Positions 1 to 6,104 of a stretch of DNA of 6,143 bases are shown piece after piece (the first letter of the stretch is position 1; every line of letters starts with the position of its first letter). This stretch comes from Clostridia bacterium (GTDB lineage Bacteria; Bacillota_E; SLMV01; PUMD01), in assembly GCA_003562655.1 (NCBI GenBank), contig PWUC01000232.1, positions 1 through 6,143 on the forward strand, in the 5' to 3' direction. Both the position numbers and the translations under genes were made by a program. The notes beneath the pieces were generated by a model, which saw nothing but the letters and a program-made list of their open reading frames with translations, made no database searches and was not told the DNA's origin.

Positions 1-239
1 AGGCCCCCGGCAGCGCTGGAGCAGGCGAGCATCAGCTCCCAGTTTAACTGCTGCACTCCGAGACGGTGCCTCAGGGCCTGCACTGCCGCATCCAACCCCT
101 GCAGAACATCACCTTGCTCGACGGTGGTGGGGGCCATGGCCTGCCCCAGGTACCGGGGATCACCGGTGTCCAGTCCGTCGAAGGCATTGACCACCGTGGT
201 CGTACTGCCGATCTCAGCCACCAGTACATCTACGTTCAC
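1..239 (-). CDS. MutL/GlmL-type reactivating ATPase of the B12 aminomutase (5' part, cut by window edge)
   Basis: This is the first 79 codons of a gene that runs off the left edge; it was read by reverse-translating the window start. The encoded N-terminus contains VDVLVAEIGSTTTVVNAF, then LGQAMAPTTVEQGDVLQGLDA, and near the cut LACSSAAGG. These are the hallmarks of the MutL/GlmL family, ASKHA-fold ATPases encoded beside glutamate mutase and other adenosylcobalamin aminomutases; the EIGSTTT stretch is the expected phosphate-binding loop. The family is thought to reactivate or protect the B12 enzyme, and its place after oraE fits a role in servicing ornithine aminomutase. I chose the GTG at 239-237 because GGAGG (251-247) lies 7 bases upstream. 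An in-frame ATG at 257 is the alternative, but it sits against a hairpin and has no ribosome site. Family assignment is firm; the exact partner enzyme is inferred. Confidence 0.85.
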   Translation of the reverse strand, partial: MNVDVLVAEIGSTTTVVNAFDGLDTGDPRYLGQAMAPTTVEQGDVLQGLDAAVQALRHRLGVQQLNWELMLACSSAAGG

Positions 240-246
240 GATCTTA

Positions 247-251
247 CCTCC
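247..251 (-). promoter_or_regulatory. Ribosome binding site deciding the GTG start of the mutL-like gene
   Basis: GGAGG on the minus strand is followed by 7 bases and then GTG at 239. It lies inside the open frame that begins at the ATG at 257, so it argues against that ATG being used. The protein started at GTG begins MNVDVLVAEIGS, placing the ATPase loop close to the N-terminus as is usual for this family. Confidence 0.7.
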
Positions 252-257
252 AGCCAT

Positions 258-298
258 CAGTGCAAGGGAGGCGGGAGCCGGCCCGCCCCCTTGCACTG
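258..298 (-). other. Strong intercistronic hairpin between oraE and the mutL-like gene
   Basis: Arms 258-275 and 282-298 are complementary over 17 base pairs, with one unpaired A at 269 and a 6-base loop at 276-281. The stem is very GC-rich. It starts 3 bases after the oraE stop and ends directly before the alternative ATG of the next gene, leaving that gene's GGAGG site free. No run of T follows on the minus strand, so it is not a classical intrinsic terminator. More likely roles, by inference, are an RNA stabiliser for the upstream message, an RNase processing boundary, or a partial attenuator that lowers expression of the downstream ATPase. Confidence 0.75.
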
Positions 299-301
299 CG
301 C

Positions 302-2476
302 TCAGCCGCGGCCCTTGACGATGAAGCTTGCCACATCATATCCGGTGGCTCCGCGCCCGAATCCGGCATCCAACCCGCACTCCCTGGCCAGATCATCAGT
401 GATCTGCGTGCCGCCGCCCACGAGAATGACGCTGTCGCGGATCCCCTTCTCCCGGCACAGCTGGTCCAGCCGCTTCATGTGAATGCGGTGCACATCAGCG
501 TGGGTGATGATGGTACTGATCAGAATTGCCTCGGCGTCGATCTCAATGGCAGCATCGACGACCTTCTCGATGGGAACCGACGTACCGAGATACTCGCACT
601 CGATCCCGTACCGCTCGAGCCCGCCGTGTTTGATGTCGATGATCTCACGCATCCCGACGGAGTGTTCATCCTCTCCGACGGTGGCCGCCACCACCTTCAT
701 GGGCTCTGCGTCGATGGAAGCCCGGATCTCGTCCTCGGAAAGGAGCTCCTCCTTCTCGGGAATGACCAGGGTTTCGGGATCAATGGAGAAGCCAACCCTG
801 CCCCGGACCTCGACATATGTGCCCTCCACCGGGTGCATGCTGCCGGCGTGGATCACGGCGGCATCCTCGAGCCCCATGCGCTCGGCCATCTCAAGGGCCG
901 CGTATCTCGCGATCTCCTCTGAGGTCGGCAGCATCATATTGACGGTCAGAATGCCGTCTCCAAACCACTCGACCTCCGGCCTGATCGATCCGGATTCCCT
1001 CATCTGTCTATTGTCCTCAAGGCGGCTGTGAACGTTGTCCTCGGGATCGAGTTCGTCAATGTAGATCACCCGGTCGAGGTCGCAGAGGGTGCATGCGCCG
1101 ATGGCAGCGCAGGCCCTTTGCCCGTCCGGAAGGTTGTTATATCCGAAGTGCTCACAAACCGGGGCCATGTAATCATCATCGCGGGGAACGACTGAATCCG
1201 CCGCAACCCCGCCGTCAATGTCCCGGGCAATGCCGTCGCCGTTTCTCTCCGGGTAGTTGCCCGAATCGACGAAGTGGCCCAGGGCAACGGCCTCGAAATA
1301 CCCGCCGACCTCCTGGATTTCCTCCAAGAAGAGCACCGCCCGCTCGATGATCTGACGCTTTCTCTCGACAAGGGCGCCCTCGTCTTTCAGCTCCACCATG
1401 TCCAGAAGCCCATCCATCCCCAGCAGGGCCTGCTTCGCGGTGTCCACCGCTGCCACATTCATATGATGCCAGGGGACATTGCGCCCCTCGTCAGGGGTGA
1501 TGGTGCTCTGAATGTCGGCCGACGTCAGCCGCGAGACCAGGAGATTGAGTACGTGAGTGACCGTGGCCTCCCGGGTGTCCGACTCGATGTAGCGGGTGTT
1601 CATCTGGGCCCTCATGCGGCAGTCAGCGAAAAGTTCCCTGAGGGCGACGGCGTACGGAAGATCCATTCGCATGGCAGGTGCCGGTGGCGCAGTGGGCGGC
1701 ACCGTGGAAAGGGCGATCATATCCCGGGGCATGCCCACCTGGTCCGAATAACTGGTGTTGATCGCGTGCTGCACCAGAAGCTCCGGCATCACCTTCCAGG
1801 CCTCCCGGGCCGTCGCGTTGGCGTTGTGGGCTCCATCGATCTGCAGCATCTGAGCCCAGCTCATGATCCTTTTGGCCACAGCTGCGTCCACAAAGGACCG
1901 GACCATGTTCACGTTGCGGTAGAGAACATTATACTGCGGATCCTGGTGCGCCCCGGCCATTCCCTCCTCGCCAAAGAGCACGGCGATCTCCGGTCCCGCC
2001 ACGCCGCTGACATAGGAGTGGAAGTTGAGGGGGCGGCCCACCTCGTCCTCGATCATGTCGAGAGCCTTCCGGGTGGCTCGAATCTGCTTGCGGGTTATGG
2101 GTATGCCCCCGACACCTTCGGGAGTCCCCTCGATCAGGCCGTCGAAGTGGCTCTGTCCCGCCGTGCGAATCACCATCATGTGATCGGCCCCGTGCCAGGC
2201 TGCCATGCGCATCCGGCGGATATCATCCTCAAAACGCCCCGAAGCAATCTCCGTCGTTATGACACATTCAGGCTGCGGATCAATTCCGGCGAAGCTCCGT
2301 GTGCCCGCCGGCAGTGGGATGCCGTTCTTGAGCGGCTCTGACGTCTGCATATAGTCGAAGGGACCTGCATCCGGGTCTGGGATTCGCCACTCCCAGCCCC
2401 GCCGCCGGGGGCGGTAGTTATCGAGATCCTCCAGGATCTCCTCTATGTCAATTCTGTCCTCTGGACCCAGAGCCAT
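302..2476 (-). CDS. oraE: D-ornithine 4,5-aminomutase, large subunit OraE (adenosylcobalamin and PLP binding)
   Basis: This is the catalytic subunit of the enzyme that moves the 5-amino group of D-ornithine to C4, giving (2R,4S)-2,4-diaminopentanoate, by adenosylcobalamin radical chemistry with PLP in the cytoplasm. From the ATG at 2476 it is 724 residues, close to the family size. Residues 1-400 form the PLP/substrate barrel region, with conserved stretches FHSYVSGVAGPE (152-163) and HQDPQYNVLYRNVNM (177-191). The C-terminal Rossmann domain begins near residue 594. It has the base-off B12 motif DEHSVG (603-608, axial His605), Lys616 eleven residues later as the expected PLP Schiff-base lysine, LISTI near 653-657, and VGGGTQ near 686-691. 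The frame is open to 2524, but the ATG at 2476 overlaps the oraS stop as TGATG and has AAGGGGGG upstream. Residues 441-465 carry four cysteines (441, 456, 462, 465). Identification is secure from the motifs and neighbours. Confidence 0.96.
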   Translation of the reverse strand: MALGPEDRIDIEEILEDLDNYRPRRRGWEWRIPDPDAGPFDYMQTSEPLKNGIPLPAGTRSFAGIDPQPECVITTEIASGRFEDDIRRMRMAAWHGADHMMVIRTAGQSHFDGLIEGTPEGVGGIPITRKQIRATRKALDMIEDEVGRPLNFHSYVSGVAGPEIAVLFGEEGMAGAHQDPQYNVLYRNVNMVRSFVDAAVAKRIMSWAQMLQIDGAHNANATAREAWKVMPELLVQHAINTSYSDQVGMPRDMIALSTVPPTAPPAPAMRMDLPYAVALRELFADCRMRAQMNTRYIESDTREATVTHVLNLLVSRLTSADIQSTITPDEGRNVPWHHMNVAAVDTAKQALLGMDGLLDMVELKDEGALVERKRQIIERAVLFLEEIQEVGGYFEAVALGHFVDSGNYPERNGDGIARDIDGGVAADSVVPRDDDYMAPVCEHFGYNNLPDGQRACAAIGACTLCDLDRVIYIDELDPEDNVHSRLEDNRQMRESGSIRPEVEWFGDGILTVNMMLPTSEEIARYAALEMAERMGLEDAAVIHAGSMHPVEGTYVEVRGRVGFSIDPETLVIPEKEELLSEDEIRASIDAEPMKVVAATVGEDEHSVGMREIIDIKHGGLERYGIECEYLGTSVPIEKVVDAAIEIDAEAILISTIITHADVHRIHMKRLDQLCREKGIRDSVILVGGGTQITDDLARECGLDAGFGRGATGYDVASFIVKGRG

Positions 2477-2871
2477 CAGCAGCCACCCCCCTTGCGAAAG
2501 ATCTGCACGGCTTCCTCCCAGCACTGCCCCTCCATGAGGGCCAGTCCTGCCTCTCGCACATCCATGTCACAGCCAGCGGCCACCCGGACCACGACATTGC
2601 CTGCTCCCTTGCCCAGGAGCCCATGGTCTGCAACCCGGTCAACGATGTCCTTGGCCTCAAGGCTGGAAAACCCCATCCGCAGAAGAACCGACCTCTCAAT
2701 GGAAGGAGAGGTGTGGGTGCGGGCCAGGTCCACCAGGGGTTTGACAATTTCGTCGGTCAGATCCCAGAACCGCTGCCGCAGCTGTTCGTCAGACAGATCC
2801 TCCAGGTGCTTCCGTCGCACCTCGAAGTCATCAGGGCGCCTGTCTACGCGCTTTTGCTCTCTCCCTGTCAC
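2476..2871 (-). CDS. oraS: D-ornithine 4,5-aminomutase, small subunit OraS
   Basis: A 131-residue subunit of ornithine aminomutase, which pairs with OraE; the small subunit is needed for activity but does not carry the cofactor motifs. Family-typical stretches are RPDDFEVRRKHLEDLSDEQL (12-31), TPSIERSVLLRMGFSSLEA (a P-to-S variant, TSPSIERS, near 54-61) and GLLGKGAG (84-91), then VREAGLALMEG towards the C-terminus. It is slightly longer than the roughly 120 residues usual for OraS, mainly at the N-terminus (MTGREQKRVDR). The start is GTG at 2871, supported by AGGAGG at 2885-2880 with 8 bases of spacing; this site overlaps the ortB stop codon. The stop TGA (2478-2476) shares its A with the oraE ATG, so translation of the two subunits is probably coupled, which would suit their complex formation. 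Confidence 0.95.
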   Translation of the reverse strand: MTGREQKRVDRRPDDFEVRRKHLEDLSDEQLRQRFWDLTDEIVKPLVDLARTHTSPSIERSVLLRMGFSSLEAKDIVDRVADHGLLGKGAGNVVVRVAAGCDMDVREAGLALMEGQCWEEAVQIFRKGGGC

Positions 2872-2883
2872 GACTATCTCCTC

Positions 2884-4311
2884 CTATGGGTTGACAGAAA
2901 CCCCCAGTTCCTCCAGCACTCCCAGCACAAAATCCCGGTCCGTCGAGGTCTCCTCGCAGAGGAATGTCACTTCCCTGGGTCCCACTGTGTCGAGTTCGCT
3001 GTGCCTCACCGCATTGCGAATGAGAGACCTCCGCATGCGGTCCATGGGAAAGTCCCGCGGCTTGATCTGGTCCGGATGCTCGGGAATGACAATGCGCTCT
3101 CCGGGGACGTTGTCCGCGGGATCACCGCGCCGGACCTCCACGCCGTTGTCCCGGGCAAAGGTCAGCTGCGCTGTGGGGTGCTTTCCGGCACCTGTGTATT
3201 CTGTTTCCTGCACGACCAGTATCTGGTCCTCGTCCATCTCCTGGGCCACGGCCACAGCGGCCGCCAGGGAGGTGTTGCCCGCCGGCCCTCTTTCCAGGCC
3301 CTCGAGGACGGCCAGGAGCTCCGTCACGTAAAAGACCTCTCCCTGGTGCAGAAGGACGTAACGATCCATGTGGCGCAGAGACCTGGCTGCGTTGCGCGGA
3401 ACGTCTGCCCGGTCCGGCCAGGTGGCGAAGGGAACTCCGAAGCCGGTGTGCCCCGTGGTGAAGGACTTGCGGTTGAAATCCCCGTCGCTGGCCATGTGCA
3501 GTCCGCTGAGATCCACACTGGCTCCCACCATCTGAGTATTCGTGCACCCGGCCTTGGACACGCCCCGCGCCGTGCCTGTCATGTTGCCCCCGCCGGCATG
3601 AGTCACCATTACGACATCCGGATCGCGGCCGCATCGCTTCCGGACCTGTTCCGCCAGCTCGTAACCCAGGGTCTCGATCCCTGCTATGCCGTACGGCGTA
3701 TACAGGGAGGCGTTGAAGTACCCGGTTTCCTCCAGGAGTAGAAGCATCAGGTAAAAGAGCTCGGGCCCCACCGTCAGCTGCACGACCTCGGCCCCATAGG
3801 CCTCACATTTTCTGCCCTTTTCCATGATCTCCGGCTGTCCCACCATGCGGCTGTCGAACAGCTCCTGGACGATGATGCAGTTGATGCCCTGCATGCACGC
3901 CTGGGAGGCAACGGCTGCACCGTAGTTGCCGCTGGTGGCTGCAATGACTCCCCTGTAACCCAGTTTCTTGGCCTGATAGACGCTCAGGGCCGCGCGGCGG
4001 GCCTTGAAACTGCCCGAGGGGTTGGACGCCTCATCCTTGACGAAAATTCGCGCGCCCCTTCCCGGGGAAGAGATGCTCCGCACCATGCGTGTGATGTTGC
4101 GCAGCTCCAGGAGAGGGGTATCGCCAACCCCCATCCTTCGCTGCACCGCTCTAACCTCATCCAGATCATACCCGGTCTCGCTCATCATTGCCTCATAGTC
4201 GAAGGCCATGGGTCCCCGCTCAAACCTGGAGTAGTCGAGTCCCAGGGCATCTGCCATGATCTGATTTCGTCGGCTCATCACCGCATCATAGGATGTGTCT
4301 TTCGGAGTCAT
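2884..4311 (-). CDS. ortB: 2-amino-4-oxopentanoate thiolase, large PLP-dependent subunit OrtB
   Basis: With OrtA it cleaves 2-amino-4-oxopentanoate with CoA to acetyl-CoA and alanine (reported as D-alanine), the last step of oxidative ornithine degradation. The 475-residue protein is a fold-type II PLP enzyme related to threonine synthase. It has the Schiff-base lysine in NPSGSFKARRA (Lys103), the cofactor-facing loop ATSGNYGAA (125-133), and a glycine-rich phosphate loop THAGGGNMTG (237-246). Generic annotation could call it a PLP-dependent lyase or threonine synthase-like protein; the position between ortA and oraS settles the specific role. The start is ATG at 4311, overlapping the ortA stop as ATGA, with GGGAGGTG seven bases upstream. 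The stop is TAG at 2886-2884. No truncation or frameshift is visible. Confidence 0.95.
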   Translation of the reverse strand: MTPKDTSYDAVMSRRNQIMADALGLDYSRFERGPMAFDYEAMMSETGYDLDEVRAVQRRMGVGDTPLLELRNITRMVRSISSPGRGARIFVKDEASNPSGSFKARRAALSVYQAKKLGYRGVIAATSGNYGAAVASQACMQGINCIIVQELFDSRMVGQPEIMEKGRKCEAYGAEVVQLTVGPELFYLMLLLLEETGYFNASLYTPYGIAGIETLGYELAEQVRKRCGRDPDVVMVTHAGGGNMTGTARGVSKAGCTNTQMVGASVDLSGLHMASDGDFNRKSFTTGHTGFGVPFATWPDRADVPRNAARSLRHMDRYVLLHQGEVFYVTELLAVLEGLERGPAGNTSLAAAVAVAQEMDEDQILVVQETEYTGAGKHPTAQLTFARDNGVEVRRGDPADNVPGERIVIPEHPDQIKPRDFPMDRMRRSLIRNAVRHSELDTVGPREVTFLCEETSTDRDFVLGVLEELGVSVNP

Positions 4312-4637
4312 GTTCCCTCACCTCCCTCGGAACCCAGGATGTCCTGAAGCATCTGACGCGCCTCGCGGCCCACACTGATGAGTTCCACCACGGGACGGCC
4401 GAAATCGTGTTCGTATCTGGGTTCCAGGTCGACCAGCTTCCCACGCACCTTCCTGCCGATGATGGTCTCGACAGTGACGTCGTCACCCAGATCCGCCTCT
4501 TCGGTGGCAAAGCCCTTGACCCGCATGATCAGGGGAACCTTCTGGGTATCCTCGGGCACCTGGGGCGCCCGCTCGCCCACATCAAGGACCGTCTCCTCAA
4601 TCTGCACCCAGTCACCGACTGCTGCCCTCACACTCAC
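4308..4637 (-). CDS. ortA: 2-amino-4-oxopentanoate thiolase, small subunit OrtA
   Basis: A 109-residue acidic protein that forms the thiolase with OrtB. Recognisable family stretches are VQIEETVLDVGERAPQVPEDT (split over residues 11-31), PLIMRVKGF (35-43) and the central GRKVRGKLVDLEPRYEHDFG (61-80), followed by VVELISVG. No cofactor motif is seen, as expected for this subunit; its precise contribution to catalysis is not evident from sequence. The start is GTG at 4637, chosen because AGGAGG lies 8 bases upstream in the 21-base gap after ord. A second in-frame GTG at 4631 is possible but worse spaced. The TGA stop overlaps the ortB ATG by four bases, suggesting coupled translation of the two subunits. 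Confidence 0.93.
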   Translation of the reverse strand: MSVRAAVGDWVQIEETVLDVGERAPQVPEDTQKVPLIMRVKGFATEEADLGDDVTVETIIGRKVRGKLVDLEPRYEHDFGRPVVELISVGREARQMLQDILGSEGGEGT

Positions 4638-4658
4638 AACCCTGCCTCCTCTCAGACT

Positions 4659-5711
4659 CTAGGACTTCTGCAATGCTTCCACGGTCTCGCGCACATCACC
4701 AAGAACGGCCCGGGGCAACGGCAGGTCAACCATGGTCGCCAATCCCGGCGACGCAGCGAGAACCGGGCCGATCATGTTCACAGCAAGGGCGATGGTACCG
4801 ATTCCTCCCGGGATCTCGGGCTTGATCCCCAGGGAGATCTGTGGCACTCCGTCGATATCTATGTAGTCTCCGGTGTCTACACCCGCGGCCGAGGGCTGCA
4901 CCTGCTGGGGGTGTTCCAGCACGATGACAGGCTCATCGTTGATGTATCCGCGCGCAGTGTGGTTGCAGCCAGCGACCATCCCAGCCTCCACAGTGATGTG
5001 TTGTCCCCTGCGCTGCTCGTCGGCCATGATGGGCTTCCGCTCCTGCTCAATCCTGTCCAGCTTCCATCCCAGGGCATATGCGATCATGTGCATTGACTCC
5101 ACAAAACCCACGTGGCCAACGATGGTGCCGTCTCTCAGGCCCCTTTCGAATTCCTCCAGCGTCGTTCCAACTCCCTGTGTCCGCATGACCGTAGGTCCGA
5201 AGGGAGACAGATCATTGACCCTTCTGGCCTTGATGGTCCTCACATCGGTGCAGGCAGCGGTCAGGGCAATGATCAGTCCGTCGAGGATGAAGCCGGGGTT
5301 GATTCCCGTACCCAGAACGGTCTTACCCCGCTCAACGGCCCGCTGATGGATCTCCTCGGTGATCTCAGGCTCTGCCGCAGCAGGAAAGGCCATCTCTTCG
5401 GCAATCGTTATCACGTCACAGCCGCAGTCGAGAGCCTGTAAAATCTGCGGCTTCACTTCCCGGGTGAAGGAGAAGGTGCTGATCATGCAAAGATCCGGAT
5501 CCGTTTCTGCCAGCACTGCCCCGGCATCACCGGATATGTCGACGCCCATCTCTTCTTCCAGCCCCAGGACCTCACTGAGATCCCTGCCGTGATATGCGGG
5601 GTTGGCGCGCACGGCTCCGACGATGCGAATGCCCCTCCTCCGGGCAAGAACCTCTCCTATACCTGCGCCCATGGCACCCAGACCGATCAAGACTACGCGA
5701 ACCTCGTCCAC
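4659..5711 (-). CDS. ord: 2,4-diaminopentanoate dehydrogenase
   Basis: It catalyses NAD(P)-dependent oxidative deamination of 2,4-diaminopentanoate, the aminomutase product, to 2-amino-4-oxopentanoate plus ammonia. From the GTG at 5711 it has 350 residues, the usual family length. An N-terminal Rossmann fold carries GLGAMG (10-15). STFSF (78-82), AEEMAFP (104-110) and GTGINPGF (134-141) follow in the arrangement seen in this DapB-like family. The C-terminal half includes the GVGTTLEEF and GHVGFVESMHMIAYALGW stretches (180-216). The frame is open up to an ATG at 5816 and has another ATG at 5717. The 5717 ATG is only two bases from the GGGG of AAAGGGGAG, whereas the GTG at 5711 is spaced six bases from the end of that site and gives MDEVRVVLIGLGAMG. 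It is the first gene of the operon, so control of the pathway should act upstream of it. Confidence 0.93.
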   Translation of the reverse strand: MDEVRVVLIGLGAMGAGIGEVLARRRGIRIVGAVRANPAYHGRDLSEVLGLEEEMGVDISGDAGAVLAETDPDLCMISTFSFTREVKPQILQALDCGCDVITIAEEMAFPAAAEPEITEEIHQRAVERGKTVLGTGINPGFILDGLIIALTAACTDVRTIKARRVNDLSPFGPTVMRTQGVGTTLEEFERGLRDGTIVGHVGFVESMHMIAYALGWKLDRIEQERKPIMADEQRRGQHITVEAGMVAGCNHTARGYINDEPVIVLEHPQQVQPSAAGVDTGDYIDIDGVPQISLGIKPEIPGGIGTIALAVNMIGPVLAASPGLATMVDLPLPRAVLGDVRETVEALQKS

Positions 5712-5717
5712 ACCCAT

Positions 5718-5726
5718 CTCCCCTTT
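5718..5726 (-). promoter_or_regulatory. Ribosome binding site deciding the ord start
   Basis: AAAGGGGAG on the minus strand precedes both candidate starts. It ends immediately before the ATG at 5717, too close for normal initiation, and six bases before the GTG at 5711, which is normal. The call between the two starts rests on this spacing alone; the proteins differ by two residues. Confidence 0.55.
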
Positions 5727-6036
5727 CTCAATGAATGCTACCAGTCCTATCCTCACCATCTTGCCGGAGGCATACACCGGCCAATTCCCAATGGTAAAAT
5801 GCAGAACCCGGACCATCTGAGTTCATCCCCAGTCTATCAAACTCCTTCCACCGGCGGTAGTATGCACAGGTCGCATAAAATGCTCGAGTCCCACGAAAAG
5901 GTGGTGGCACAACTCGTCGGGCCTTTCACACGCCAGCGATGAACAGCACCTCGGGGTCGGGTTCGACGCAGCAGGGCACAATCGAGAGGGAATGCTTGCC
6001 TTCCGTGGAACAGGATCGTCGCTTCGTAGTGGTATG

Positions 6037-6047
6037 GACAGCCTGTC
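6037..6047. repeat. Small interrupted palindrome, possible operator
   Basis: GACAG-C-CTGTC is a perfect 5+5 inverted repeat around one base. It ends three bases before the TATACT of the plus-strand -10 candidate, where a repressor could block polymerase. It is short enough to arise by chance, and no regulator gene is visible, so the operator role is speculative. Confidence 0.3.
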
Positions 6048-6056
6048 TGATATACT
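6048..6056 (+). promoter_or_regulatory. Extended -10 promoter candidate for the tatA-like gene
   Basis: TGATATACT matches the extended -10 form TGn-TATAAT with one mismatch. No good -35 hexamer is found at 16-18 bases upstream, which extended -10 promoters can tolerate. Transcription would begin near 6063 and leave a leader of about 40 bases before the GTG at 6105. A second -10-like TATGAT at 6068-6073 is an alternative. Confidence 0.4.
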
Positions 6057-6104
6057 GGGATTGTGGTTATGATGCTGACTCAGAATAACTCGGAGGTGGT
6101 TGCA

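Larger units (their letters stand above)
5718..6104. other. Divergent intergenic region between ord and the tatA-like gene
   Basis: 387 bases with no supportable gene. It must hold the promoter of the ornithine operon (minus strand) and of the plus-strand gene. I found a plausible plus-strand extended -10 near 6048-6056 and a small palindrome at 6037-6047. On the minus strand no -35/-10 pair with good spacing stood out, no intrinsic terminator was seen, and I saw no conserved B12-box of a cobalamin riboswitch. Short open frames exist on both strands but lack ribosome sites. Part of the region could be a long 5' leader of the ord transcript. Confidence 0.6.

Noticed and set aside
258..298. The oraE-mutL hairpin as an intrinsic terminator
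   Set aside because: No T-rich tract follows the stem on the minus strand, and a gene with its own ribosome site starts right after it.
1274..2341. Long plus-strand open frame (355 codons) opposite oraE
   Set aside because: Antisense shadow of a secure gene in GC-rich DNA; no family motifs and histidine/glycine-rich low-logic protein.
2477..2524. N-terminal extension of OraE from the upstream start at 2524
   Set aside because: It would lie inside oraS, and the start at 2476 has a ribosome site and the typical TGATG junction.
2623..3741. Long plus-strand open frame (372 codons) opposite oraS and ortB
   Set aside because: It crosses the junction of two well-supported minus-strand genes, has no recognisable domain, and reads as a codon shadow.
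4293..5096. Plus-strand open frame (267 codons) opposite ortA and ord
   Set aside because: Overlaps two recognised genes on the other strand; no motif or ribosome site.
5768..5784. Sigma-54-like sequence on the minus strand (TTGGCCGGTGTATGCCT)
   Set aside because: The GG and GC elements are off the required spacing by one base and the -12 part is a poor match.
5712..5816. N-terminal extension of Ord from the ATG at 5816
   Set aside because: It adds 35 residues before the Rossmann strand that the family lacks, and the only good ribosome site is at 5718-5726.
5837..6079. About 80 codons open on the minus strand upstream of ord
   Set aside because: No ATG and no ribosome-site-supported start within it, and no recognised motif; an open stretch of this size is not unusual in GC-rich DNA. 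It could be decayed coding sequence but nothing supports that.
5939..6088. 49-codon plus-strand open frame starting ATG at 5939 in the divergent region
   Set aside because: No ribosome site upstream, no similarity I recognise, and it runs over the promoter-like sequences of the tatA-like gene.
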